IMG/VR virus record: IMGVR_UViG_3300046694_000526
Coordinates: 1 to 23,152 of that record
DNA from: a virus
Reading direction: 5' to 3' (one strand)
DNA: 23,152 nucleotides
Position 1 is the stretch's first letter, and each line of letters starts with the position of its first letter. This document shows positions 16,701 to 22,631 of this stretch, piece after piece. Below the pieces are notes generated by a model. The model was not told where the DNA came from. It did not search any database and saw only the letters and a program-made list of their open reading frames with translations. The translations under genes and the position numbers were made by a program.

Positions 16701-17091
16701 CTATGCTCTAGCAGAAATATTAAAATCTAACAAACCTTTTCTGGCTGAAAATACAAACTCAACCGAAACCATTACTAGATATTTAAGCATCCTTATTTTC
16801 AAAGGATACAAACAAAAACATCTTGACGATATAAATTGGGATCATGATCCAAGTAAATCTAGATATTTTGAAAAGGCATTTAACGCTTGCTTAGAAATAA
16901 TTATTAGTTCCTCACCTGAGCTTAAGGCCGAACATAAAATTGCTTATTTTTTTTACAACTTCACGAAAACATACGTAATGCTAAAAGCCACTCATGAGTT
17001 TGTTGCCAACCAAATTTCTAAATTTTGTAATGGGCACTTTTTGTCCATTGAATCTATAAATCTTCATCTTGAAACGTTAAGAGGTAGTTAA
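13768..17091 (+). CDS. TPR-like / GreAB-C / PIN-domain protein, predicted anti-phage effector
   Basis: A 1107-aa protein. The ATG at 13768 has AGGGA 9 nt upstream; a GTG at 13735 is rejected. Order: the HYGAGDNVG motif within the first 25 residues; a long run of helical, TPR-like repeats to about residue 600; a segment around 620-725 with SDSPLAKLLATMNIGET (Ser-Pro near 650-651), matching the SPLGxALLGxxxGD signature of the GreA/GreB C-terminal domain; and a PIN-like nuclease region near 783-950 with Asp787 (TALIDPYTA), Glu815 (TAETRAAI) and Asp912-Glu913 (WLCIDETFAYLL). This is the architecture of the computationally predicted TPR-GreAB-C-PIN conflict systems (from memory). An RNase that senses stalled or foreign transcription is plausible. 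Strongly AT-rich, so recently acquired cargo. Confidence 0.75.
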   Translation: MDSSNTVDIIQNHYGAGDNVGTKYYQAFQTLTPQHLVKPVGMVFSSIRDKDNAKALIQLEIIQSTENLDDRARSILRILSIHLGLADSASADNYPALINFLSSASSDLEFDICLAALLRLDLKNGKTADAAERYKLAEKIGEYSKEIFYELIADSDTLETEFNQKKLLMKEGEFSGIILGAIRVENHQLLSLATTRLSETFPSYNSHAYSLICETLKINPELSENQSYFISRTTKEKIDKILLQTEKLISESRGKDPRLFDIAVSLLQYTGWSYPSVTDTCWAYVSEFEKKYPEYATRLHIAYNEDFSNAPDVLKKIGQAKSNSYNRQEIAKTIINSQNIDSDTFPLLFETLTPAEMRQWLRAGGKFSINDNFERSFIELLLYSSAITSKEEKLAIEELRVRCKEFVDLHIDLIKKINQHLLLRLCTNLDKLKLPSICCAILKPLLPAQDLWVSPVLTIYLKSLLDTHQLITLESILSNLHPDEWNATVWQIKAMAHEQAGDLHGSLKAAEQMSALAHGDLAATSYYAHLVKKSGATDLEVSEIFKSIPDSSLAYFSNEAVRAVLLIANFQSFQRAEKILLNWFTHNPSSCATAITHFHFNLIERENLITSPKLEQYIGGFKYSKEGEEFTKLAVKNKPNDNDFVLDSDSPLAKLLATMNIGETTTHNMQDVTLLEKLDPYTTIFRLALKIRDLNNDGSDVFSVLHVPEDPEDLVEVLKRKLGENRVQQEERHNIVADATLPIFFKGHNLNGGNSIKAALEQLTNRSSSKLNLPNFGIQNPGTALIDPYTACYLGLTGLAYSIANHPTKFQITAETRAAIHNWLSEVRSPSYMTIGTNEHGQLIRTTGEDIAKQFKQLMDGLQIILDSTDTVYPRLYNLPEQLIQFEHFFDIATFSTIKSSLANNTPWLCIDETFAYLLNSLNYPLMPAYSSFTEMGSELDYTQKSPGLLLHAINSTPYALTFRDLLLLTTEENANADYALAEILKSNKPFLAENTNSTETITRYLSILIFKGYKQKHLDDINWDHDPSKSRYFEKAFNACLEIIISSSPELKAEHKIAYFFYNFTKTYVMLKATHEFVANQISKFCNGHFLSIESINLHLETLRGS

Positions 17092-17104
17092 CTCATGACC
17101 CTCA

Positions 17105-17149
17105 CAACCAAAAATCAACCATCAGTTGACATTGGTTGATTTTTGGTTG
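17105..17149. promoter_or_regulatory. OL-like operator/promoter in a 45-bp palindrome
   Basis: A perfect 16-bp inverted repeat (CAACCAAAAATCAACC at 17105-17120, its complement at 17134-17149) flanks a 13-bp centre. Inside is ATCAAC-N5-GTTGAC (17114-17130), matching the operators beside cI with the same 5-bp spacing. TTGACA (17126-17131) is a perfect -35 box; TGAAAT at 17148-17153 is a possible -10 with 16-bp spacing. It points to the plus-strand early operon starting at 17190. The dyad could also act as an RNA hairpin ending the cI operon, but no U-tract follows. Confidence 0.68.
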
Positions 17150-17189
17150 AAATTGCCCTCACTCTTCCACCACAGAGCGAGGCAAAACC

Positions 17190-17366
17190 ATGCACACCAC
17201 AGCAACCTTGCACGTCCACCCGGCCGCTTCAAACCCCTTCCGAATTTTTGAAATCCGTCGCTTAGCCCGCGAGTGCGGCTGCGCATTTGTCACCACCAAA
17301 CCGAAGCTGAAAGCACGCACTACTTCCTCTCCATTAGATCCGAACGGCGGAGGGCAAGCAGCATGA
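17190..17366 (+). CDS. 58-aa hypothetical protein, first gene of the rightward early operon
   Basis: A short frame below the usual length cut-off: MHTTATLHVHPAASNPFR, then IFEIRRLARECGC, ending LDPNGGGQAA. GAGG lies about 8 nt before the ATG, and its TGA overlaps the ATG of the next gene as ATGA (17363-17366), which supports it as a real coupled gene. The RRLARECGCAFV segment could be a short helix with two cysteines. No family recognised. It would be the leader gene transcribed from the operator/promoter at 17105-17153. Confidence 0.6.
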   Translation: MHTTATLHVHPAASNPFRIFEIRRLARECGCAFVTTKPKLKARTTSSPLDPNGGGQAA

Positions 17367-17953
17367 TCAAGTACAAAGTCGACAACCGTACCCTGCAGTT
17401 GCTCAATGCACAGGTCAACCTGACCGAGACCTTCAACCACGTCCTGCGAACTGCGCCTAGGCGAGAGTGCCTGGCGTTTCGCCTCGAGGTTGAACGTGGC
17501 ATCTCAGAAAGCACCTTCGTTGTGGAGCTGGGCAGCGAACGCCACACGCTGACCCTGGCGAACGAAAAGAAGATGCATCTCAAGCTGGCCGACTTTATCG
17601 AAGAGATCGCCAACGGCCCGTTCGACGCCAGCAATACCAGCGACCTGCTGCACCGCCCCCACGCCAGCCGCGAATACGGCCGCTTCGAAGTATCGGATAA
17701 GCAGCGGGTGTTCGAGCTGGTGCGCACCGGCGGCGTGCTGAACCTCGATATGGGTTTCGACTACCCGCTCATCGTCGCGCTCCATCGCACTCACACTCGA
17801 TCAGGTGTCACCACCATCCTGAGCATCGGTAACAAAAGCCCGCACACCCGTTGCTTCACCGTGTACGGCAGCGATGTCGAGATCTACGGCAAGGTCAGCG
17901 AATCCATTAACCACCTTGCTGCAGCGGCAACTCCAGCTGCGCACGCGGCATGA
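17363..17953 (+). CDS. Hypothetical phage early protein, 196 aa
   Basis: Starts at the ATG at 17363 (MIKYKVDNRTLQLLNAQ), with GGAGGG about 9 nt upstream and an ATGA overlap with the preceding gene; a longer start 30 codons upstream would overlap that gene fully and is rejected. Alternating short strands and helices (CLAFRLEVERG, STFVVELGSERHTLTLANEKKMHLKLADFIEEIANG) suggest an alpha/beta protein; the Ala-rich tail is probably disordered. No catalytic motif or family recognised. High GC and codon use like the rest of the early operon. Confidence 0.68.
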   Translation: MIKYKVDNRTLQLLNAQVNLTETFNHVLRTAPRRECLAFRLEVERGISESTFVVELGSERHTLTLANEKKMHLKLADFIEEIANGPFDASNTSDLLHRPHASREYGRFEVSDKQRVFELVRTGGVLNLDMGFDYPLIVALHRTHTRSGVTTILSIGNKSPHTRCFTVYGSDVEIYGKVSESINHLAAAATPAAHAA

Positions 17954-17963
17954 GGTGCACACC

Positions 17964-18248
17964 ATGGAACGCACCCTCGCCCAAGCCGCAACCCACCTCG
18001 GCCTGACCCGGCCCAAGCTGATCGCACGCATGCGGGAAAAAGGCCTGCTCAACGAGCGAAACCTGCCGGCCTACCCCAACCGTGACCGCGATTATCTGCG
18101 GATCAAGGACGGCCAGTGGTACCACGACCAGCTCGGCATGCAGTACAGCCAATCGACCCGGATCAAACAACCCGGCATCCGCTGGCTAGCCGAACAACTG
18201 GGCATTGATCTGCCTGCCATCCCGGCAGACAACCGTGACGTGGCCTAG
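17964..18248 (+). CDS. KilAC-type (antirepressor C-terminal domain) protein
   Basis: A 94-aa protein starting at ATG 17964 with GAGGTG just upstream. The sequence ERTLAQAATHLGLTRPKLIARMREKGLLNERNLPAYPNRDRDYLRIKDGQWYH, then QPGIRWLAEQLG, is the KilAC DNA-binding domain usually found at the C-terminus of phage antirepressors. Here it stands alone without a Bro/AntA N-terminal domain, so it is either a minimal regulator or the remnant of a longer antirepressor. It lies 10 nt after the previous gene. Confidence 0.82.
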   Translation: MERTLAQAATHLGLTRPKLIARMREKGLLNERNLPAYPNRDRDYLRIKDGQWYHDQLGMQYSQSTRIKQPGIRWLAEQLGIDLPAIPADNRDVA

Positions 18249-18414
18249 GGAATACGCCCGCCAGATCATCGCCATGCGGACACGAGAGGAGCGCAACGCC
18301 GCGCTCCTCGAAGTGCCCGAACATCTGCGCGAGCTGACCAGAACGCACTGCTTGAACGCCTGGAACCACCCGGTCAGAAAACAACGCAAGGAGGCCCAAC
18401 AAAGCCATGAGTAA
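18235..18414 (+). CDS. Small hypothetical protein, 59 aa
   Basis: Starts at GTG 18235 (MTWPREYARQIIAM), overlapping the KilAC gene end by 14 nt. The sequence TREERNAALLEVPEHLRELTRTHCLNAW is a clean amphipathic helical protein, of a kind common in Pseudomonas phage early operons. The start is uncertain because no strong ribosome site precedes the GTG; an ATG at 18274 is the alternative. Its stop overlaps the next gene start by 8 nt. Function unknown. Confidence 0.62.
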   Translation: MTWPREYARQIIAMRTREERNAALLEVPEHLRELTRTHCLNAWNHPVRKQRKEAQQSHE

Positions 18415-18724
18415 CACAGCACAAAACCCGCTCCGCCTGCACCCGGCACCGGAGTCAGCCACCGTCGAACTGCTTTACCGCATCTTCGGCGACGTCCTGA
18501 TCCCGCTCGACAAAGTGCGCGAGCAGTACTTCCGCAACCTCAACGAGCAATCGTTCGTGGCCGAGATCAGCAGCGGCCGCATCCAGCTCCCCATCACCAC
18601 GCTGGACACCAGCCGCAAGGCACCGAAGTACGCCCACATCCGCCACGTCGCCTCACTGATCGACATCCGCGCCTACAAGGCCGACGAAGACATGCAGCGA
18701 CAGCAGGACGAAACAACCGAGTAA
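18407..18724 (+). CDS. PrtN-like (pyocin activator family) protein, copy 1
   Basis: A 105-aa protein. ELLYRIFGDVLIPLDKVREQYFRNLNEQSFVAEISSGRIQLPITTLDTSRKAPKYAHIRHVASLIDIRA follows the pyocin-activator PrtN family pattern (LL...IPL..V...YF...F...I.SG.I.LP.......KA...H...LA..ID). AGGAGG lies about 13 nt before the ATG. PrtN activates pyocin genes after SOS in Pseudomonas; prophage relatives are small DNA-binding regulators, possibly acting on phage promoters or excision. A second, diverged copy lies at 20323-20592. Confidence 0.8.
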   Translation: MSNTAQNPLRLHPAPESATVELLYRIFGDVLIPLDKVREQYFRNLNEQSFVAEISSGRIQLPITTLDTSRKAPKYAHIRHVASLIDIRAYKADEDMQRQQDETTE

Positions 18725-18782
18725 CAACCACAAACCGAACGGCTGCCACCACCAGCCAGAGACTTCACCAGGAGCACACCAC

Positions 18783-19202
18783 ATGACTGCAATTCAGATC
18801 TGCGCGCTCATCGTTCTGATCGTTTTCGCCGGACTACTCGTCTGGGCAGGCTACTTCATGGGCCATAGCGACGGCATGTCCGCTGGCATGAAGGAAGGCG
18901 ACGAGATCCAGCGTGCAGAAAGCGCCAAGACGGTTCGCGAATTAAGGGCATCTCTCGACTTCATCAGGGCCGATCACTCCCGCTTGTCGCAACACTGCAA
19001 ACGGCTGCAGATAGCGATGGCATTCGGAGGCCCCGAGCGCTTAGCGCTGCTGGAAATCGCCGAGAAACTTCGCATTGCCGCCGAGACATTCAGTGCATTC
19101 CGCACAGGCAAAAAACTGGAACGCGACACTCGCGCACTGCGCGACCGAGCTCTCGACATGGCTGAGCAACTGGCTCCCTTTAATGTGGGAGACGCCGCAT
19201 GA
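18783..19202 (+). CDS. Single-span membrane protein with coiled coil, 139 aa
   Basis: The N-terminus has one membrane span (IQICALIVLIVFAGLLVWAGYFMG, residues 4-27) followed by a long charged helical region (VRELRASLDFIRADHSRLSQHCKRLQ; LLEIAEKLRIAAETFSAF) likely to form a coiled coil. AGGAG lies 10 nt before the ATG. It ends in an ATGA overlap with the next gene (19199-19202). Function unknown; such proteins are frequent hypotheticals in Pseudomonas prophage early operons. Confidence 0.72.
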   Translation: MTAIQICALIVLIVFAGLLVWAGYFMGHSDGMSAGMKEGDEIQRAESAKTVRELRASLDFIRADHSRLSQHCKRLQIAMAFGGPERLALLEIAEKLRIAAETFSAFRTGKKLERDTRALRDRALDMAEQLAPFNVGDAA

Positions 19203-19558
19203 GCGAGATCCTTACCCACTTCAACACCCACCGCGACACGGCATACGCCTCACCAGCGGCGGACGAACCAACGCGCAATCGAAACTCGGAGGAAAGCGGC
19301 ATGCAAATGGACCAGCACAACACCCAATGCACGACCGCTTTGCTCTGCGAAGCAGTGAGCGTCGACACGCTAGAAACAAACAGCCTCTGCTGCGCAGCAG
19401 CAGGCATTATTGCTCCTTCGAGCAGCACCACCGAGGCGTTTATACCCCACGAAAAGCTGCGCGAGGCAGCCACACCCTATGCAACGCTAACCGCTCAGGA
19501 TCGCCCGCCCGCGCAGCTTATTCAGGGGTATAAGCGTCCTTCATTGGAGGCCGCGTGA
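19199..19558 (+). CDS. Hypothetical protein, 119 aa
   Basis: Low-complexity, Ala/Ser/Thr-rich sequence with several cysteines (TALLCEAVSV, NSLCCAAAG) and no recognised domain; probably partly disordered. It is coupled to its neighbours: ATGA overlap at the start, and at the end its TGA lies inside GTGAATG, which also contains the GTG start of the methyltransferase frame and precedes the ATG of the second frame. The coding status rests on these junctions and the open frame; the C-terminal GGAGG serves as ribosome site for what follows. Confidence 0.6.
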   Translation: MSEILTHFNTHRDTAYASPAADEPTRNRNSEESGMQMDQHNTQCTTALLCEAVSVDTLETNSLCCAAAGIIAPSSSTTEAFIPHEKLREAATPYATLTAQDRPPAQLIQGYKRPSLEAA

Positions 19559-20313
19559 ATGAGCTGGCTCTTTTCGCAGGCGCTGGTGGCGGAATACTCG
19601 GCGGCCACCTCCTCGAGTGGCGCACCGTTTGCGCCGTTGAGCGTGATGCCTACGCTGCACAGATTCTGGCGCAACGACAAACCGATGGACTGCTCCCGCT
19701 TTTCCCGATTTGGTCTGACGTGTGCAGTTTTGACGGACGACCATGGCAAGGCCTTGTTGACGTGGTTTCGGGAGGATTTCCTTGTCAGGACATCTCGGTT
19801 GCAGGCAATGGCCTGGGTATCGCCGGCGCCCGCTCCGGACTGTGGCGGCAGATGGCACGAATTACCGATGAGGTACGACCGCGCTACGTCGAACTGGAGA
19901 ACTCACCATTGCTTGTGGGAAGAGGACTTGCCGTGGTGCTCGGTGACCTTGCCGAAATGGGGTATGACGCGCGATGGGGTGTTATCGGAGCGGCTGACCT
20001 CGGTGCCCCTCATCAGCGGGATCGGATCTGGCTCATCGCAGAAGACACGCGTCAGGCGGTGGCCAACACCGGTGGCGAGCATGGCAAAGGGATCCTCACC
20101 CGCCGCACTGACTCGCCGCTCCGGTGCCGACCGCTCGAACGATCGCCTGGATCACGCCGTGATGGCACTGGATGGTGGTCATCTGAACCCGGAATGGATC
20201 GAGTGGCTGATGGGGTGGCCCATCGGATGGACCGACTTAAAGCCATTGGGAACGGACAGGTTCCAGTCGTGGCAGCAGCAGCATTCGACTTATTTTCAGG
20301 AACAGCGTCATAA
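19555..20313 (+). CDS. DNA cytosine-C5 methyltransferase (frame A)
   Basis: A 252-aa protein from GTG 19555. C5-methyltransferase motifs in order: I (LALFAGAGGGILGG, residues 4-17), IV with the catalytic Cys77 (SGGFPCQDIS), VI (ELENSP, Glu115-Asn116; ENV in most enzymes), VIII (QRDRIW, 154-159) and X (KAIGNGQVPVVAAAAF, about 229-244). All core motifs are present, but the target-recognition region is very short, so the enzyme is smaller than typical (320-400 aa). It should transfer a methyl group from SAM to cytosine and may protect phage DNA from restriction. GGAGG lies only 4 nt upstream of the GTG. The whole gene is overlapped in the +1 frame by another open, protein-like frame. Confidence 0.82.
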   Translation: MNELALFAGAGGGILGGHLLEWRTVCAVERDAYAAQILAQRQTDGLLPLFPIWSDVCSFDGRPWQGLVDVVSGGFPCQDISVAGNGLGIAGARSGLWRQMARITDEVRPRYVELENSPLLVGRGLAVVLGDLAEMGYDARWGVIGAADLGAPHQRDRIWLIAEDTRQAVANTGGEHGKGILTRRTDSPLRCRPLERSPGSRRDGTGWWSSEPGMDRVADGVAHRMDRLKAIGNGQVPVVAAAAFDLFSGTAS

Positions 20314-20326
20314 GGAGGCCGCATGA
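19559..20326 (+). CDS. Protein overprinted on the methyltransferase gene (frame B), 255 aa
   Basis: An ATG-started frame covering almost exactly the methyltransferase gene, shifted by +1. It begins MSWLFSQALVAEYSAATSS and ends with NPEWIEWLMGWPIGWTDL (residues 210-227), segments I recognise from proteins annotated as hypothetical in many phages (memory, unverified). GGAGG is 8 nt before the ATG, better spaced than for the methyltransferase GTG. Its TGA overlaps the next gene's ATG as ATGA. Open for 255 codons without a stop. Trp-rich, no catalytic motif seen. Either a true second product of overlapping genes or a long open frame forced by the methyltransferase codons; the junctions favour the former. 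Confidence 0.55.
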   Translation: MSWLFSQALVAEYSAATSSSGAPFAPLSVMPTLHRFWRNDKPMDCSRFSRFGLTCAVLTDDHGKALLTWFREDFLVRTSRLQAMAWVSPAPAPDCGGRWHELPMRYDRATSNWRTHHCLWEEDLPWCSVTLPKWGMTRDGVLSERLTSVPLISGIGSGSSQKTRVRRWPTPVASMAKGSSPAALTRRSGADRSNDRLDHAVMALDGGHLNPEWIEWLMGWPIGWTDLKPLGTDRFQSWQQQHSTYFQEQRHKEAA

Positions 20327-20592
20327 ACACTTTGTTTCTTCTAATGGCACAATATGATGGCCAAGCAGTTATTCCTCTTATTTCCATATGCGAGGATTAT
20401 ATGGGATTAACGGTCGAAAAATTCAAACACAAATGCTTATCCGGCGAGATTGATATCCCTATCATCCGCTTAGGAGCTAATAGCCAAAAAGCCGCACTTG
20501 GCGTTCATATAAAAGACCTCGCTGAGTATATTGATCGCCAGAGGGAGAAAGCACGCCAAGAGCATCTAAAACTTATGGGAAGAGCGGCCTGA
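20323..20592 (+). CDS. PrtN-like (pyocin activator family) protein, copy 2
   Basis: An 89-aa protein. FLLMAQYDGQAVIPLISICEDYMGLTVEKFKHKCLSGEIDIPIIRLGANSQKAALGVHIKDLAEYIDRQREKAR is a near-textbook PrtN-family sequence, closer to the family pattern than copy 1. AGGAGG lies 4-5 nt before the ATG, and the ATG overlaps the end of frame B as ATGA. It is clearly more AT-rich than the genes before it, so it may have a different origin from copy 1. Last gene of the rightward operon; a hairpin follows. Confidence 0.88.
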   Translation: MNTLFLLMAQYDGQAVIPLISICEDYMGLTVEKFKHKCLSGEIDIPIIRLGANSQKAALGVHIKDLAEYIDRQREKARQEHLKLMGRAA

Positions 20593-20599
20593 ATTCTGC

Positions 20600-20617
20600 C
20601 GGGAGGGAAACCTCCCG
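20600..20617. terminator. Hairpin between convergent genes (possible terminator)
   Basis: CGGGAGG-GAAA-CCTCCCG forms a perfect 7-bp stem with a GNRA loop on the plus strand, placed between the end of the PrtN-like copy 2 and the end of the convergent gene at 20641. There is no T-tract on either side, so termination is plausible by position but not certain. Confidence 0.45.
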
Positions 20618-20640
20618 ACATTGGCAACTCGAGAGACACG

Positions 20641-21204
20641 TCAAAACAAATACTCAATACCCTTCTTCAGGATTGCGCTGAAGGCTCCGGCAGTAACGAA
20701 CTTACCTCCCACTTTCAACCATTTTATCGCGGTATAGCGGGCCCCACCACCGCCGTTGTTGGATGACAAGTATTCCTCTACAACTCCAGCAAGCTCTCTA
20801 AACCCGTGGACAAGGTCAGCACTATCGAGCTGAGCTACCTTAACCTCTGCAACATTACCAGCGTCCACCTTGAAGAATACAACGCAAGGGAGATCTGCTT
20901 TACCTTCAACACCCAGCACACTAAGAAAGTTCTGATTGAAACTCTCCACCGCACCACGGTCACCACCATGAAGGTAAAAAAGGCTCAACTGCCTTCCTGA
21001 AATTCTATCTAACTCAGCAAAAACCCCTTGATCTCGGAGTATTTTCCTCAATGCCTTGTTATTAAAATCATAAAAAACAAAGGCAAAAGAACGCGCCCTC
21101 TTTTTTTCCAGATGCTCAGCGCAGATTTCGTCGAAACGCTTTATGAATTGCTCACGCCCATGGCCTATTCCCTGACCACTTCCCTGTTCATAGATTGGAA
21201 TCAT
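20641..21204 (-). CDS. Unknown AT-rich accessory protein, 187 aa
   Basis: AAGGA lies 5 nt before the ATG at 21204. The order of segments (RSFAFVFYDF, a helix NNKALRKILRDQGVFAEL, LSLFYLHG, then LPCVVFFKVDAGNVAEVKVAQL and a helix HGFRELAGVVEEYL) looks like an alpha/beta fold, faintly thioredoxin-like, with a Gly-rich linker (SSNNGGGGA) and a hydrophobic C-terminal helix (FVTAGAFSAILKKGIEYLF). No family recognised. Forms a pair with the small upstream gene on the same strand, 40 nt apart, between int and the early operon, a common site for lysogenic-conversion cargo. A defence or exclusion role is possible but not shown. Confidence 0.68.
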   Translation of the reverse strand: MIPIYEQGSGQGIGHGREQFIKRFDEICAEHLEKKRARSFAFVFYDFNNKALRKILRDQGVFAELDRISGRQLSLFYLHGGDRGAVESFNQNFLSVLGVEGKADLPCVVFFKVDAGNVAEVKVAQLDSADLVHGFRELAGVVEEYLSSNNGGGGARYTAIKWLKVGGKFVTAGAFSAILKKGIEYLF

Positions 21205-21244
21205 ATAAGTCCTTTACATCATAAATTATTAATATTTTTTAATA

Positions 21245-21487
21245 CTAAACTAGTTCCCATGGGAGATCTGTCCTTCCATGCACAGCCTTTAAAATTCCAG
21301 CCTTTCTCATGGCAGTGGCAGCCCATCGTGCATCGTACTGCCAAGTGTAAAGCAGAGCGCCTGATCGCCTTATCTCAACTTCGTAGTTATCCCAAATATA
21401 CCTTGCCACATCCTTAGGCCAAGCTTTTCCACCTAAGGATTTCAGGGCCGCGACAACCCATTTTTTCATGTCCTCTCTGGTTGCCAT
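21245..21487 (-). CDS. Winged-helix protein resembling the Mrr N-terminal domain, 80 aa
   Basis: Starts at ATG 21487 (MATREDMKKWVV), with GGAG 6 nt upstream. MKKWVVAALKSLGGKAWPKDVARYIWDNYEVEIRRS, then WQYDARWAATAMRKAGILKAVHGRTDLPWEL, has the helix-helix-wing arrangement of the Mrr_N-type winged helix found in front of restriction endonuclease domains. No nuclease domain is attached. It may be a stand-alone DNA-binding regulator for the downstream gene, or a remnant. AT-rich like its partner. Confidence 0.68.
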   Translation of the reverse strand: MATREDMKKWVVAALKSLGGKAWPKDVARYIWDNYEVEIRRSGALLYTWQYDARWAATAMRKAGILKAVHGRTDLPWELV

Positions 21488-21521
21488 CACCATCTCCACA
21501 ATTAGAATTTGACCCTCAACG

Positions 21522-22625
21522 CTACATAGTAGTGGAATCTAGAACCGACTGAAGCCAGCGCCATCCTTTATAAGAATCGCCTCTGCCTCTCAGATGAGTG
21601 TAACGACGCAAGGAGTTCCAATCGCGGTGGCCCGAAACACTCGACACTCTCGGAATGTCCCAATCCATCTCAAACAGCCGGCTCACCCCTTCATGCCGCA
21701 AATCATGAAAATGCAGATCCTCAATGTCGAGCATAGGACAAGCCCGCGTGAATGAGGCCGATACTGACTTAGCGTTGTAAGGGAATATCTCCCGCTCAAC
21801 CTTGGGCATGCTTTGCAGAATTGCCCAAGCTTCATCGGGTAGATGACACCACACGTCATTGCCAATTTTCTGCCCGGGGTTCTTCATGTCCCGAACCAGC
21901 ACCGCTTGCCGAGGGCAGTCGAGATCATCCCAACGAATTCGCGTGATCTCCTCCTGTCGGCGCGTTGAGAAAAGCGCAAAAGCGATCACCTTCGACATGT
22001 CGATCTGAGCTTTGCGGCGCTCCTGCATTTCAAAGAAGTGCGCCATAAGCTTGTCCAACTCCTCAAGCGTCGGCCGGCGGTTACGCTCCTTGCTCTTACT
22101 CACCATGCCGAGTTTGCGTAGCACCTTGCGCGCGTCCGGCATCGCCAACGCATCCACCTCATAACCCCACGCGGGCCGTGCAACGGACAGCACCGCGCCC
22201 AAGTGCGACAGATCGTTGCCGACCGTCTGCGCCTGAACGCCGCCGCCCTCTTTGCTCATCCGCCATTGCGCGAACTCCACCAGCTTCTGACTGGTCAGCG
22301 CCGAGTCGTCGAGATCACCTAACCAGGTATCCTTGATCGCGTTGAGAGTTGCGTTCTTTGTCTTACCCAACGGCCGGATCTTTTCGTACTCGTCCAAGTA
22401 CTGCTCGATCATCTTTCTGATCGTCACACCCTTGCGGTTCGCTCGCTCGATTGCACCAGGCTCGGCCAGCTCCGTCTCACGCCGCTTGATCCATGCCTGG
22501 GCTACCTGCTTGCGGTCGAAGGTTTGGCTTTCCTGATAAACTGTGCGCCCATCCCGATTGATCCGTATCTGCGCCGTATAGGCCGTCGAGTTGTCCTTGC
22601 GCTTGCGTGATGTGATCGTGCCCAT
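21522..22625 (-). CDS. Tyrosine-family integrase for dusA insertion
   Basis: A 367-aa site-specific recombinase. The N-terminus (MGTITSRKRKDNSTAYTAQIRINRDGR) is an arm-binding-type domain and 60-160 a SAM-like core-binding domain. The catalytic set is intact: Arg222 (STRRQEEITRI), Lys248 (MKNPGQK), His307-x-x-Arg310 (HDLRHEG), His333 (SGHRDW) and Tyr342 (RRYTHL). It lies about 100 bp from dusA, facing away from it, as in the described family of integrases that insert in the 5' part of dusA. The ATG at 22625 lacks a well-spaced ribosome site (GGA only 3 nt upstream), so expression may be low. Confidence 0.93.
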   Translation of the reverse strand: MGTITSRKRKDNSTAYTAQIRINRDGRTVYQESQTFDRKQVAQAWIKRRETELAEPGAIERANRKGVTIRKMIEQYLDEYEKIRPLGKTKNATLNAIKDTWLGDLDDSALTSQKLVEFAQWRMSKEGGGVQAQTVGNDLSHLGAVLSVARPAWGYEVDALAMPDARKVLRKLGMVSKSKERNRRPTLEELDKLMAHFFEMQERRKAQIDMSKVIAFALFSTRRQEEITRIRWDDLDCPRQAVLVRDMKNPGQKIGNDVWCHLPDEAWAILQSMPKVEREIFPYNAKSVSASFTRACPMLDIEDLHFHDLRHEGVSRLFEMDWDIPRVSSVSGHRDWNSLRRYTHLRGRGDSYKGWRWLQSVLDSTTM

Positions 22626-22631
22626 TTCCAG

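Noticed and set aside
20806-21417. Plus-strand open frames opposite the int-proximal cargo genes
   Set aside because: They are antisense shadows without ribosome sites; the minus-strand frames have good sites and protein-like sequences.
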